Positions 45,092 to 54,672 of a stretch of DNA of 64,000 nt are shown here, piece by piece. The notes under the pieces were generated by a model, which worked only from the letters and a program-made list of their open reading frames with translations, had not been told where the DNA came from and made no database searches. A program made the translations under genes and the position numbers. Within the stretch, counting starts at the first letter, position 1. Every line of letters begins with the position of its first letter. The stretch is from Bacteroidetes bacterium HLUCCA01 (GTDB lineage Bacteria > Bacteroidota > Rhodothermia > Balneolales > HLUCCA01): contig LIHN01000007.1 in the NCBI GenBank assembly GCA_001314545.1, positions 95,217 to 159,216 of the forward strand, written 5' to 3'.

Positions 45092-47077
45092 ATGAAAACC
45101 CAATACACGCTCCTGACTCTGGCGATGGTATGCATCGTGCAAATCCTCACCGCTACCGCGCAACCTGCTCCGCCCACCATCACCGACTACTTCGATATGC
45201 AGTACGTCGGCTCACCCCGGATCAGCCCCGATGGCAACTGGATAGCGTACACTGTCCGCAAAACCGACTACGAAAAACAGTCGGCCGAAACCCGGATCTG
45301 GATGATCGCTTCCGATGGCAATGAGCCCCTTCCCATGACTGCGGAAGGATACAGTGCCTCCAGTCCGCGCTGGAGTCCGGACGGCCGATACCTTTCGTTT
45401 ATGGCAAGCCGTGGTGAAGATGCCAAAAATCAGGTCTGGGTGCTGGACCGGCGGGGTGGTGAGGCCCGGCAGCTTACCGAAATTGAGCAGGGTGTATCAG
45501 GGTACGAATGGTCGCCGGACGGGTCGAAGCTGCTGCTGCTGATCCGGGATGCGGATACACGCCAGGGCGACGGACCCCATCCTTATGTCATCGACCGGCT
45601 CCAGTTCAAGCGGGATTATGCCGGGTATCTGGACCGCAGACGCACCCATATCTACACCTACACCCCGGGCGATTCTGCCGCCGTACAGCTTACCTTCGGC
45701 GACTATGACCACAGCGCTCCGGCCTGGAGCCCGGACGGCACCCGTATCGCTTTTGTGAGCAACCGCACCCCGGAGCCCGACGCCAATATTGATGCCAATA
45801 TCTGGGTGGTACAGGCCGGCTGCAGCGAGGTCGACTGCGGCCTGGTGCAGGTCACCCGAAATGCAGGTCCGGACACCCAGCCCGCATGGAGTCCGGACGG
45901 TCGGAATATCGCCTATATCACGAACCCGGAGCCTGATAAATTCTGGTACGCTACAACGCACCTGGCTATAACGGCGGCAGACGGCCGTGGTGAGGAACGC
46001 ATCCTGACACGGGAAATCGACCGCAACATGAGTGACCCGGCCTTTGCCCCGGACGGTCGTACCATTGAGTTTCTCATGGAGAACGCCGGCGAGGTCAAAC
46101 CAGCCCGCATCGGAACAGACGGCCGGCGGTTTACCGTCGTGGATGAAGGCAAGATGGATGTCAAAGGGTTTCATCGGGTGGGTAACCTGACCGCGATGAG
46201 CGTTGGCACATTCTCCCAACCCGATGAAATCTACACCCTCAGCAGAAACGGGAGCATGACGCAGCGCACCGATGTAAATGCTGATTATAACCGGCGGGTT
46301 GCAGCGGCATCGTTTCGCGAAATCCGCTTCCCCAGTGCCGACGGTACGGAGATTCACGGATTCATGGTGCTCCCGCACGGGTATGTTGAAGGAGAGCGCT
46401 ATCCTACCCTGCTTTGGATTCACGGCGGACCGGTAGCGCAGTACAGTCACAGTTACAATTTCAACGCCCAGCTGTTCGCGGCCAACGGCTACGCAGTGCT
46501 GCTGATCAATCCACGGGGATCCAGCGGCTACGGGCAGGCCTTCTCCGAAATCCTGTTCGCCGACTGGGGCAATAAAGATTTCGAAGATGTGATGGCCGGG
46601 GTTGATTATGCCATTGAACAAGGCGTTGCCGACCCCGATCATCTGGGCGTCGGCGGCTGGTCGTACGGAGGTATTCTCACCAACTATGTAATCACCAAAA
46701 CCGACCGCTTCCATGGCGCCATTTCCGGGGCCAGCGAAACCCTCATGCGCTCGTTCTACGGGCACGATCACTATCAGCTGTTCTGGGAAAAAGAGCTGGG
46801 ACTGCCCTGGGAGACCCCCGAAAACTGGGAACGTATTTCCCCGTTCAACGATGTAGCCAACGTGGTTACGCCCACCTTGTGGATCGGCGGGGATGCCGAC
46901 TGGAACGTGCCTATTCTGGGTTCGGAACAGATGTATCAGGCCATGCGCCGACTCGGAATCGAAACCCAGCTGGTAGTCTACCCCGACGAGCATCACGGAA
47001 TCAGCAGGCCATCTTTTCAGCGCGATCGGTTCGAGCGTTACCTGGACTGGTTCAACCGGTTTGTTTTGCGTGAGTAA
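45092..47077 (+). CDS. S9-family prolyl oligopeptidase with TolB-like propeller, secreted
   Basis: A 661-residue peptidase. It has a signal peptide (first 24 residues or so, ending ATAQP), a WD40/TolB-like propeller to about residue 400 (repeats such as SPRWSPDGRYLSF and QPAWSPDGRNIAYI), and a C-terminal alpha/beta-hydrolase. The catalytic Ser is in GGWSYGGILTN, the Asp in GGDADWNVPILG and the His in DEHHGISRP. This is the acylaminoacyl-/dipeptidyl-peptidase-like class, probably periplasmic, releasing or processing short peptides. Single gene; its 3' end overlaps the convergent DUF4236 gene by 26 nt. Confidence 0.95.
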   Translation: MKTQYTLLTLAMVCIVQILTATAQPAPPTITDYFDMQYVGSPRISPDGNWIAYTVRKTDYEKQSAETRIWMIASDGNEPLPMTAEGYSASSPRWSPDGRYLSFMASRGEDAKNQVWVLDRRGGEARQLTEIEQGVSGYEWSPDGSKLLLLIRDADTRQGDGPHPYVIDRLQFKRDYAGYLDRRRTHIYTYTPGDSAAVQLTFGDYDHSAPAWSPDGTRIAFVSNRTPEPDANIDANIWVVQAGCSEVDCGLVQVTRNAGPDTQPAWSPDGRNIAYITNPEPDKFWYATTHLAITAADGRGEERILTREIDRNMSDPAFAPDGRTIEFLMENAGEVKPARIGTDGRRFTVVDEGKMDVKGFHRVGNLTAMSVGTFSQPDEIYTLSRNGSMTQRTDVNADYNRRVAAASFREIRFPSADGTEIHGFMVLPHGYVEGERYPTLLWIHGGPVAQYSHSYNFNAQLFAANGYAVLLINPRGSSGYGQAFSEILFADWGNKDFEDVMAGVDYAIEQGVADPDHLGVGGWSYGGILTNYVITKTDRFHGAISGASETLMRSFYGHDHYQLFWEKELGLPWETPENWERISPFNDVANVVTPTLWIGGDADWNVPILGSEQMYQAMRRLGIETQLVVYPDEHHGISRPSFQRDRFERYLDWFNRFVLRE

Positions 47078-48485
47078 GGACCTTCTCAATCCGGGCGGCC
47101 AGCAGCACCGGTTGGGGCGAGGTCAGGATGACCGGACTTTTCCGGTTCAGAAAGTTCAGCTCCACCACACCGGCCTCCGGATCTGCCGTAACATCGCCGA
47201 GCTGATTGAGCCGAAACTCCCTGGATGACGTTTCAACCAGCAGCAATCGGCGGTCGGTCAGAATAAGGCGGCCTTCCAGCTCGATCTCGTAGCCGATTAC
47301 CCGATAACGAACTCCTTCACGCTGATAGCGGTCCAGCACGCGCTCATTCAGAAGTCGCACCGGTGTGAATTCATCGAAAGCCTCCTCCCCGCGCACCAAA
47401 GGGATGTCAACGCTGATGGGCTCCAGTGGTCGGGCAGCGGTTTCACGCACCTGCCGGTGATATGCAATGCGCTCCGCCTGCGGCATAATTTCCGGGTAGT
47501 ACACCATCTCCGGCTCAGCCTGTCGGGTCAGCTGCAGGGCGTTGATCATGGCCGTAGCCGTGAGCTCTTCCTGCTCGCTGAGCATGTGGTCCTCCAGCAT
47601 CTCATCAAGTATGCGGGTCACAATCTGCGTGCGGAGCTGCCGCTTTTTCCCCTCCTCAACCGGGTACAGTGCATCCAGTGCGGTGAGCAGCTCGACGGTA
47701 TGGATGTTCTCATCGCGCACCGCCATTTCTGCGAGGGTAGCCTGTATGTGCAGATTCAGCCAGTCCGACCAGCGCCGGGGCAGTCTTATGCCGGGCGAGG
47801 GGAGCGGCCGGCCCTGTTCAACCTCGGCCACCACCTTCTTAAACCAGGAAAAGGCCCGGCGGCGGGCTACAATCTGCATAAGAGCATGCAGCTGCACACC
47901 AGCCAGAAGCCCGGCCGTGAGCCAGGCCGCCGTACCCGAAAGCACAAACCACAGCACGACGAGCACACCGCTGCCCATCCAGTAGGGGATCCCCGTTATG
48001 ACGGGCGGATTCATATCCGGCTCGCCATGCTTCGATACTGCGGAATTTCGCGGATTCAATGCGGTAGTGCCGGGGAGTCGACCTGAACTGGTGGAGGCCG
48101 TATCAGCCGATGTGCCGGCAGTCCGGGCACCGTCCGAAAGGTCTGACGTGAATGTTGTACCGGTGTCTTTGAACAGGGATACCGTTCCCTCATGTTCGCC
48201 CTGCTGACGGGCAGATAATGTTCCGGGTGCCTCACCCAAAGACGTAAATTCGTCCGGATGTTCGTGATAATCGGCACGCGACCGACCCCGGCGAGATCGC
48301 TTCCTGCTGCGGGATGATAATTGCTTACGGTAGTAGAGTCCGTGGCGACCTCCGTGCACATAAACCCCCCTCGAATTCAGACCCAGGCGGGCACCGGTAA
48401 CCCCGGCTGATACACCCACTCCGCCGAACGACAGATTGAATCGCAACGGGCCGGTTTTAAAAGCTTTTCTAAGATAAAGTCCCAT
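47052..48485 (-). CDS. DUF4236 domain membrane protein
   Basis: A 477-residue protein. The first 55 residues are a DUF4236 domain (GLYLRKAFKTGPLRFNLSFG, then GVSAGVTGARLGLNSRGVYV), followed by a Ser/Arg-rich low-complexity linker, two or three TM helices near residues 165-215 (SGVLVVLWFVLSGTAAWLTA) and a cytoplasmic region of about 260 residues. The last 120 residues resemble a short-PH-like fold (YRVIGYEIELEGRLILTDRR), seen in many membrane-associated bacterial proteins. Function unknown. Confidence 0.82.
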   Translation of the reverse strand: MGLYLRKAFKTGPLRFNLSFGGVGVSAGVTGARLGLNSRGVYVHGGRHGLYYRKQLSSRSRKRSRRGRSRADYHEHPDEFTSLGEAPGTLSARQQGEHEGTVSLFKDTGTTFTSDLSDGARTAGTSADTASTSSGRLPGTTALNPRNSAVSKHGEPDMNPPVITGIPYWMGSGVLVVLWFVLSGTAAWLTAGLLAGVQLHALMQIVARRRAFSWFKKVVAEVEQGRPLPSPGIRLPRRWSDWLNLHIQATLAEMAVRDENIHTVELLTALDALYPVEEGKKRQLRTQIVTRILDEMLEDHMLSEQEELTATAMINALQLTRQAEPEMVYYPEIMPQAERIAYHRQVRETAARPLEPISVDIPLVRGEEAFDEFTPVRLLNERVLDRYQREGVRYRVIGYEIELEGRLILTDRRLLLVETSSREFRLNQLGDVTADPEAGVVELNFLNRKSPVILTSPQPVLLAARIEKVLTHAKQTG

Positions 48486-48545
48486 GCCGCAGTATGGGGA
48501 GTATGATGATGAATAGCAACCACAAAAGCCTTTCGTTGTGGTAAT

Positions 48546-49751
48546 TTATCGCTCTGCAGAATGGAACTGCTGATGCAGCCAGGGCACAATGTAGGCATCC
48601 ATCGTCCGGTAAATCTGTCCGTTCGCCCCTCTCCCGCGGGCATCGGGATTTCCGGTAAGTACCACAACGGCTTCCAGCGAGGGAATCACGAATACATACT
48701 GACCCCCGAAACCCCAGGCAAAGTACACCTCAGCGGTGGTCTGGTCCTGCCCGAACGTGTTATTCCACCATAAATACCCGTAATTGTGGGCACGGGGATT
48801 AAAACTGGTACCAAAAAAAACCGGTTGCATGGATTCCTGCACCCAGTCTGCGGGTATCAGCTGCTCGCCGTTGAAAACACCGCCATCCAGGTACAGCCGT
48901 CCGAAGGCCATCAGCGCGGCCGGACTCAGTGCGAGGTTGTTCCCACCGAAATAATAGCCCTCCGGGGAGCGGTCCCACCCTCCAACACGAATTCCCATCG
49001 AACGAAAGAGGCGGGTTTCGGCATAGGCCCGGGTTGACATGCCGGTGGCTTCGGTCAGAACGGCAGACAAAATATGGGTATCTCCCGTACTGTATTGCAT
49101 GCGTGTACCCGGCTCCGCTTCCAGCTCGCCGCGCAAAGCCGCCCTCGTCCAGTCGCGCGAGACTACCCACCGGCCGTAATTGCCGAAGCTGGTGGTTTCC
49201 AGACCGCTCGACATGGTCAGCAGGTGCTTCACCCTGATGCGTTGTTTGGCTTCGGGCTGCAGTCCGCGCATGTAATCGGGTATGTACCGGGCGATGGGGT
49301 CGTCAATGCTTTCGATGTAACCATCCTGCAGGGCGAGGGCCGTGAGGGTGGAAAGTATGGTCTTTGAGGCCGACTTGATGTTCATTGCGCGGTTGCGCTG
49401 ATGGCCGCGCCAGTACTGCTCAACGGTAGTTTCGCCCTGCTGATACACCGTGAAGGAGGTCACATTGGGTATCCGGGAGACGACTTCGACCAGTTCGCGG
49501 GATGACACGGGAGATGACGATATGGCATTGGGGATAATCTCTGCGGCCGACGGGGTGGTTCCTGCCGTGTCTGCGTACACTCCCGGAGCGAGAGCAAAAA
49601 CCATGTTTGCCGGCAGAGTTTCAGGCTGAAACGGGGAGGCCGTTGTTGCAGGGCGGTCGCTTGCCGATACGGAAACGTACACGTTAAGCGCATGCGACGG
49701 TAAGAGCGGAACCAATGCAATTACAAGAATCAGAAACATCGGGTGAAGCAT
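48546..49751 (-). CDS. Serine hydrolase of the beta-lactamase/class C family, exported
   Basis: A protein of about 401 residues with an N-terminal signal peptide (FLILVIALVPLLPSHA). The active-site SxxK is SASKTILST, and the second motif YSTGDTHILSAVLTEATG fits Y-x-[NST]. The family includes esterases, D-aminopeptidases and penicillin-binding-like enzymes as well as beta-lactamases, so the substrate is open. The start is uncertain: ATG 49751 is preferred over a GTG at 49781, and neither has a ribosome site. Single gene between two minus-strand genes. Confidence 0.88.
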   Translation of the reverse strand: MLHPMFLILVIALVPLLPSHALNVYVSVSASDRPATTASPFQPETLPANMVFALAPGVYADTAGTTPSAAEIIPNAISSSPVSSRELVEVVSRIPNVTSFTVYQQGETTVEQYWRGHQRNRAMNIKSASKTILSTLTALALQDGYIESIDDPIARYIPDYMRGLQPEAKQRIRVKHLLTMSSGLETTSFGNYGRWVVSRDWTRAALRGELEAEPGTRMQYSTGDTHILSAVLTEATGMSTRAYAETRLFRSMGIRVGGWDRSPEGYYFGGNNLALSPAALMAFGRLYLDGGVFNGEQLIPADWVQESMQPVFFGTSFNPRAHNYGYLWWNNTFGQDQTTAEVYFAWGFGGQYVFVIPSLEAVVVLTGNPDARGRGANGQIYRTMDAYIVPWLHQQFHSAER

Positions 49752-49871
49752 AAATGAGCAAAAAATTCGGCGGGGGAGCACGCTTCCGGGCGTATCAGCA
49801 GAGACAGCCTTCAGCCAGGCGCCATCCCTGTTCAGACCCCAACCGTAACGCCGGCACCACGGTAGTTCGTT

Positions 49872-50360
49872 TCATTCAGCAGGATCCAGTCCCTTGACTC
49901 CGGCGAATTTCAGGCAGATCATCAGGGTAATTCCGTAGGCGATGTGCATGGTCACACCTGCCAGCAGCAACAGGGCGGGTACCCAGGTATTCAGGTAGAA
50001 AAAACCGAACCATTCCCCTGCCGCCAACGACATGAGGGGAGAAAGGATGAGTCCTGAGACGAAGGAAATCGCAATGCCGTAAATCGTCCCCTGCACAAAC
50101 CAACCACCCGGAACCCGGTGCCGCAGCAGGGCTACCCAGATCAGAGCCAGCATAATACCGCCCATGAAGTAGCCAACGTTTCCCCAGATGATGCTGTAGG
50201 GCTGATCCACATGCACCTGATTGAAGGTTCCGGTAATTATGTGACCGATATCAACCACCGGCAGACCGAGTCCGCCCTGGATGAAGGCTGTCATCGCCAT
50301 AACAAACGTTGCAATGAAACCGGAAATAACAGTTCGAATGAAGGTATTGGCAGAAAACAT
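49872..50360 (-). CDS. Conserved inner-membrane protein (DUF6789-like)
   Basis: A 162-residue hydrophobic protein with four predicted membrane helices (TVISGFIATFVMAMTAFIQ near the N-terminus; VGYFMGGIMLALIWVALL; GTIYGIAISFVSGLILSPLM; LLLLAGVTMHIAYGITLMI). It resembles the DUF6789 family of uncharacterised membrane proteins. No catalytic motif is seen. It is divergent from the PLP decarboxylase gene by 85 nt. Confidence 0.75.
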   Translation of the reverse strand: MFSANTFIRTVISGFIATFVMAMTAFIQGGLGLPVVDIGHIITGTFNQVHVDQPYSIIWGNVGYFMGGIMLALIWVALLRHRVPGGWFVQGTIYGIAISFVSGLILSPLMSLAAGEWFGFFYLNTWVPALLLLAGVTMHIAYGITLMICLKFAGVKGLDPAE

Positions 50361-50445
50361 ACGATAAGACCTTTTGGATTGTGAGTTGCGTACAAGTTAT
50401 TGTACCGAAAGGGATTTTCATAATAAGGCTTCGTAACTTGACAGC

Positions 50446-52254
50446 ATGAAAAATACCGATTTATCCGATGTCCTTCGCCCCGGCTGCAGTCCGGAGGAAA
50501 TTGCCCTGAAAAGTTTTTTTCTGGGGCCCCAGGCCGAGAACGCACCCTGGCTGCGCGAGCTCATCCGGGACGTGCTGGACCAGTGGGTTCACTGGCGTAA
50601 AGATCACTACGCTACTGACGGAAGAGCCATCAGCGAAGCCGATCAGCAGACGCCCGAATTTCTCCGCAGTGTGGAGACCTTCCGCAACGAAGTGCAGGAA
50701 ATCCTGCACCGGTTTCAGTCGGAAGTGCCCAATTATTCGCCACGATATATCGGTCACATGACTACCGAAATATCGCTCCCCGCATTGGTCGGTCACATGC
50801 TCACCTTGTTGTACAATCCCAACAATATTTCAGAGGAAGTTTCGCGCGTAGGATTGCAGGTTGAAAAAAATGCCATTGGCGCACTTTTAGCCATGGTTGG
50901 TTACGATCAAAGCAAGGCCACCGGTCACTTCACCTCCGGTGGAACCGTTGCCAATATTGAGGGAGCACTGCGCGCCAGGGCCCGGATGCGGAACTGGATT
51001 GCAGCAGGTGCGAGTGCACGAAAGCTACAACGATATAACGGTACCGTGGTAGAGGCAGCCGGAATGGGCTGGGCGACGTATGACCAGCTTATGGCCGACC
51101 CTGAAATCAGATCCTGCCGTGACGAGGGAACCTTTGATCTGCTGGACAAACCCTTTGCGGCCGCCGACGCCATCCGCGATGTATTCGGCCGGTCGTATCG
51201 TGGTCCGGTCGTCCTGGTGCCGGGCAACAAGCATTATTCCTGGAACAAGGCGGTCGACATACTCGGGCTGGGAACCGAGGCCTTTACCGAAGTCAAAACC
51301 GATGAGCTGGGAAGAATGGATGTGGCCGACCTCGACCGTTGTATTGGTCGGGCACGGGATGAAGGCCGACCCGTAATGATGGTTATTTCGGTTGTTGGTA
51401 CTACTGAGCTCGGGGAAGTGGATCCGATTGACCAGATCGCCGAGGTGTTGGATTCGTGGAGGGAAAACGAAGGCATCGATATCTGGCACCATGTTGATGC
51501 TGCATACGGCGGCTTTTTCTGTACCCTTCGCCATGATGAAAGCGAAGAATACCTGACCAATCCGGTCAAACACGCCCTGCGGGCCATGTACCGGGCCAAC
51601 TCCGTGACCATTGATCCGCATAAGCTGGGTTTCGTACCCTATGCCTCCGGAGCCTTTCTGTCGGGTTCGGTTCGGGAATACGCCTACACCCGCATTAAAG
51701 CGCCCTATATTGACTTCCGATCTGATGATGAGCCGGGTCTAACAACCGTGGAAGGATCGCGGTCAGCGGCCGGCGCTGTGTCAACATGGCTCACATCGCG
51801 GGTTATCGGCTTCGACCGCCACGGATACGGCAGGCTGCTGGCCAGATCGGTTGTTGCCGCGCGGAAAATGGGACTGGGACTGGCAGATGCACACCCGTGG
51901 ATACGGGTCAATGTGGCACGGGATACCAACATTGTCACCTATTGCGTGGCCAGAGAGGGTGAACCTGTAAGCCGGACCAACGCCCGGACACTTGCACTGT
52001 ATGAAGCCTTCTCGACGGAAAAAGACCACGCTTTTTTTGTATCAAAAACAGCCCTGAGCTTGTCGTCTTACGAGGCGTTGCTTCGACCCTACGCCGGTGC
52101 ATGGAACGCCGGATGGGATACAGATACCCTGGTCATGCTTCGGATGGTGCTGATTAATCCATTCTTAGACACCAAAGAAACCGATATCTCCTACATTAAT
52201 TCATTTATTGAACACCTTGTAGCGAGCATTCAGACCCGGAACGAGCTCAAATAA
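50446..52254 (+). CDS. Group II PLP-dependent amino-acid decarboxylase
   Basis: A 602-residue cytoplasmic PLP enzyme of the glutamate/tyrosine/aromatic decarboxylase family. It has FTSGGTVANIEGALRARA, the conserved Asp in WHHVDAAYGGFF, and the Schiff-base Lys in TIDPHKLGFVPYASGAFL. It is longer than classic GadB (466 residues) and has an N-terminal extension like bacterial tyrosine-decarboxylase-like and PanP-type proteins. The substrate could be tyrosine, glutamate or aspartate; the sequence does not decide. It converges on the porin gene, and a hairpin with T-run on the porin side lies between them. Confidence 0.9.
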   Translation: MKNTDLSDVLRPGCSPEEIALKSFFLGPQAENAPWLRELIRDVLDQWVHWRKDHYATDGRAISEADQQTPEFLRSVETFRNEVQEILHRFQSEVPNYSPRYIGHMTTEISLPALVGHMLTLLYNPNNISEEVSRVGLQVEKNAIGALLAMVGYDQSKATGHFTSGGTVANIEGALRARARMRNWIAAGASARKLQRYNGTVVEAAGMGWATYDQLMADPEIRSCRDEGTFDLLDKPFAAADAIRDVFGRSYRGPVVLVPGNKHYSWNKAVDILGLGTEAFTEVKTDELGRMDVADLDRCIGRARDEGRPVMMVISVVGTTELGEVDPIDQIAEVLDSWRENEGIDIWHHVDAAYGGFFCTLRHDESEEYLTNPVKHALRAMYRANSVTIDPHKLGFVPYASGAFLSGSVREYAYTRIKAPYIDFRSDDEPGLTTVEGSRSAAGAVSTWLTSRVIGFDRHGYGRLLARSVVAARKMGLGLADAHPWIRVNVARDTNIVTYCVAREGEPVSRTNARTLALYEAFSTEKDHAFFVSKTALSLSSYEALLRPYAGAWNAGWDTDTLVMLRMVLINPFLDTKETDISYINSFIEHLVASIQTRNELK

Positions 52255-52280
52255 ACCCGGGACCGGATTGAGTTGCAGCG

Positions 52281-52317
52281 AAAACCAGAGACTCCCTGAT
52301 CAGCAGAGGGTCTCTGG
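52281..52317 (-). terminator. Terminator of the porin gene
   Basis: CCAGAGAC-t-CCCT (52285-52297) pairs with AGGG-TCTCTGG (52307-52317) around a 9-nt loop. On the minus strand the stem is followed by TTTT (A-run 52281-52284). It may also slow transcription from the convergent decarboxylase gene, but it has no T-run on the plus strand. Confidence 0.7.
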
Positions 52318-52330
52318 CAACATTGCTGCA

Positions 52331-53344
52331 TCAGAAATTATATTCCAGCTGCGCTGACAGCCCGGCATTATTATCGGCCCCGTCATTGATAAGAGTCAGC
52401 ACATTAACCGAGAATTTGACTACGTCCGTAGCATAATAGTTCCATCCTACAGAAAGCAGATTGGACGAGCGGTCGGCGATGTCAAACGAGAGATGATCTA
52501 CCCTTGCCAGAATCTCGTGTTGCTCTTTAAATCGCGTGCCAATGGTAGCGTAGTAGCCCAGGATAGTCTCCTCCTGACCAGCAGATTCTACGGCATCAAA
52601 GGTGGTTTGCAGCAATTCTGCATTGGCAAAAAACGTATCACTTTTATAATCCACATAAAAACCATAAAGCAAGCGGTCGCCGGCGCTGGTCAAACCGCTG
52701 TTCCCGACATTTACACCCTCGGTTTGATTTATAAATGTATTCACACCAAATTGCAGCGCTCCGTCATTCTGGAGGGTTCCTGCATAACCGGCACGCAGTG
52801 AATACATAAACTTTCCGTCATTCTGACGGGTCATCCCGGTACCGTTGTACATCCCTAAGCGATAGATAAAATCACCGGCTTTACCGATAAGCGTCAGCCC
52901 GATTTCCCGGGTACTCATCATGGTACCAACCTGGCGGGCACGGTTGAGAAAGTTCGTTGCGGCCGGACTCGGATCCAGGTCAAGACTGGTAAAAGGTTTG
53001 AATGCACCGGCTACGATCTGGACATCTGAATTGATCTTATATCCAACCTGAGCGTCCAAAATAGCAGGTTGGTTCCGGTACTCTGTCTGTAACCGGTAGA
53101 CGAATCCACCGTCAATGCTGCCTTTGATATCTACGCGGGTGGCACCCAGCTCATATTTACGTCCGCCATTGAACGTATCATCTTCAAATGAAAACAGACC
53201 ACGGGTCTGTACGAGAACACCTACACGAAAGGGCTCGGTTTTCAGCAGGGGCCGGAGCTGATCGTTGAAGAGATCGCCTTGCTGTGCTGTCAGATTGGGC
53301 GCATATACGGAAACCATCAGCGCAAAGAAAAGTAATTTTTTCAT
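52331..53344 (-). CDS. Outer-membrane porin, OprO/OprP-like
   Basis: An exported beta-barrel of about 337 residues. The signal peptide KKLLFFALMVSVYAPNLTAQ follows the ATG at 53344; the frame is open 24 codons further but without signal-like sequence. The mature protein has alternating amphipathic strands (GGRKYELGATRVDIKGSIDG, FVYRLQTEYRNQPAILDAQV) and ends LSAQLEYNF with the C-terminal aromatic residue of barrels. It resembles the phosphate-selective porin O/P superfamily. Ion selectivity is not inferable. Confidence 0.85.
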   Translation of the reverse strand: MKKLLFFALMVSVYAPNLTAQQGDLFNDQLRPLLKTEPFRVGVLVQTRGLFSFEDDTFNGGRKYELGATRVDIKGSIDGGFVYRLQTEYRNQPAILDAQVGYKINSDVQIVAGAFKPFTSLDLDPSPAATNFLNRARQVGTMMSTREIGLTLIGKAGDFIYRLGMYNGTGMTRQNDGKFMYSLRAGYAGTLQNDGALQFGVNTFINQTEGVNVGNSGLTSAGDRLLYGFYVDYKSDTFFANAELLQTTFDAVESAGQEETILGYYATIGTRFKEQHEILARVDHLSFDIADRSSNLLSVGWNYYATDVVKFSVNVLTLINDGADNNAGLSAQLEYNF

Positions 53345-53489
53345 AATGTTAGCTTTTAATTTTATCCCATAATTATATCGAATCCACAGTAAACCGGGTC
53401 TTTTCCGGCTTTCCACTAAGTATACCTTTATCGGCCATTTGATTGTCTGCCATAAGTTTCAGATGAGGCTCCCGTTACCCGGACGGCAC

Positions 53490-53526
53490 AAAAAAAGGGG
53501 TACAGCCAAAGCCATACCCCTGAAAA
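53490..53526 (-). terminator. Terminator of the small gene at 53627-53878
   Basis: GGGGTA (53497-53502) pairs with TACCCC (53515-53520) around a 12-nt loop; on the minus strand it is followed by seven T residues (A-run 53490-53496). It is about 100 nt past the stop of the small gene and before the porin promoter. Confidence 0.8.
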
Positions 53527-53626
53527 AACACGAATTATGTCCGCTGTTTTACTACCAGAAAAAGAAGACAGGCAACCACAGGCGACGATGTTCAACCACG
53601 CTTACAATACTGAATCGCCGGACAGA

Positions 53627-53878
53627 CTATTTATTGATATAGTAGTATACCTTACTATTTACCGAATCACGCGAACTTCGGATTTTTACCCCATTATCCC
53701 GGTTATAAGCGTACACAACATTTCGCATTGCTGCGAATTCTTTGTCGGTGGAGTAGTTGACTTCAAGCGCCTGTCCGCCCGGCTCAAGTTTAGCCAAAGC
53801 GTCAAGCAACGGCTTGAATTTAGAAGTCGTCTTCTTGGTAATTTTAACCTCTTTTCTGGAAACGAGTTTTATTTTCAT
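53627..53878 (-). CDS. Small basic hypothetical protein
   Basis: An 83-residue, Lys-rich protein (KIKLVSRKEVKITKKTTSKF at the N-terminus, ending SSRDSVNSKVYYYINK). I do not recognise a family. The basic character and small size would suit a nucleic-acid-binding or phage/plasmid-type accessory protein, but nothing proves it. Support for the gene: it has its own downstream terminator, an AT-rich upstream region with a possible promoter, and no overlap with other genes. Base composition is lower in GC than the flanking genes. Confidence 0.6.
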   Translation of the reverse strand: MKIKLVSRKEVKITKKTTSKFKPLLDALAKLEPGGQALEVNYSTDKEFAAMRNVVYAYNRDNGVKIRSSRDSVNSKVYYYINK

Positions 53879-53999
53879 AGTATTAAGCCTTATACCGCGT
53901 CAAGATTTTATTTGAATTTTATTCATTTGATAACAGTTATTCCCCATAAGCATACCAAAAATATACATGAAAACATTAAAGAATTGTAATTAATATTTA

Positions 54000-54360
54000 C
54001 AGCCATGCAATACAGTTGTAAAATTGGAGTCAGAACGGCATCTACATCTGCACTTTTTATTGGATTAGCTCTTGTGCATAGCCCTGTCTGAATTGCGGCA
54101 CCCTGCTTTTAAGCTTTGCAGTTAACATGCTCACATAGACGACCACTGACTGACAATCCTTGTGGGAGGTTATCATCTCCATGGTCATAATGCACAAATG
54201 GGTTACGACCCGGGAGCAGTACACTTGTACCGGCTCCGCTCAGGTCCTAACCTCATCTCAAGCATCGCTCTCTTTAACGTAGTTGTCTTCTTTACTGTCT
54301 GTGTCTTCTGTTTGTCTTTACTAAGCCGGTTCCCCTTTTGACCGGTTAGTCTCTCTTTTT
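54000..54360 (+). ncRNA. Candidate structured non-coding RNA
   Basis: A stretch without ORF that ends in a good plus-strand terminator. Inside it TTGTG (54160) pairs with CACAA (54193) around a smaller GGAG/CTCC hairpin, and GGAGC (54213-54217) pairs with GCTCC (54233-54237) around an inner GTAC/GTAC pair. The 5' end is a guess. It does not show the landmarks I would expect for tmRNA, RNase P or SRP RNA; a 6S-type RNA cannot be excluded. An alternative is the 3' remnant of a decayed gene. Confidence 0.3.
54321..54360 (+). terminator. Rho-independent terminator without an upstream gene
   Basis: CTAA-g-CCGGT (54321-54330), loop TCCCCTTTTG, ACCGG-TTAG (54341-54349): nine base pairs with one bulged G, then T-rich TCTCTCTTTTT. 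No plus-strand gene precedes it within 2 kb. Confidence 0.75.
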
Positions 54361-54672
54361 ATACACTCAGGTAGCAAATTCGTATGGTGGTAGCGGTATA
54401 TTGGGTGTTATCAAATTATCTGACTGCCGGTTACGTAGCGGCCGTGAGCCGTATTTATTTAACTGCAGGAGCAATATAAAATGGCGTCCTTCGTAAACAC
54501 GATTCGTAATTGAACAGAATCGAACAAAGTCCGGACAAACACCTCAGAGTGCAACAAAAAATCCGGCCAGACCGCATTTGCACGCATTTTTGGTTATCTT
54601 TCCACGCATACAAAAACCATTTATACGTTCGACCCTGCTGCGTGCGAACCCACGATAACCTACCTTCTGAAC

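Larger units (their letters stand above)
53879..54672. other. AT-rich intergenic region before glnS
   Basis: These 794 bases hold no open frame over 60 codons that looks real. It begins with the upstream region of the small orphan gene, then a stretch with several hairpins ending in a plus-strand terminator (54321-54360), then an AT-rich leader up to glnS. Confidence 0.6.

Noticed and set aside
45497-47089. 530-codon minus-strand frame opposite the S9 peptidase
   Set aside because: Antisense to the peptidase whose catalytic triad is intact; the translation is unlike any protein I recognise.
54000-54360. tmRNA, RNase P RNA or tRNA gene
   Set aside because: None of the conserved sequence blocks (tRNA T-loop, tmRNA ends, RNase P core) is visible; only hairpins and a terminator are.
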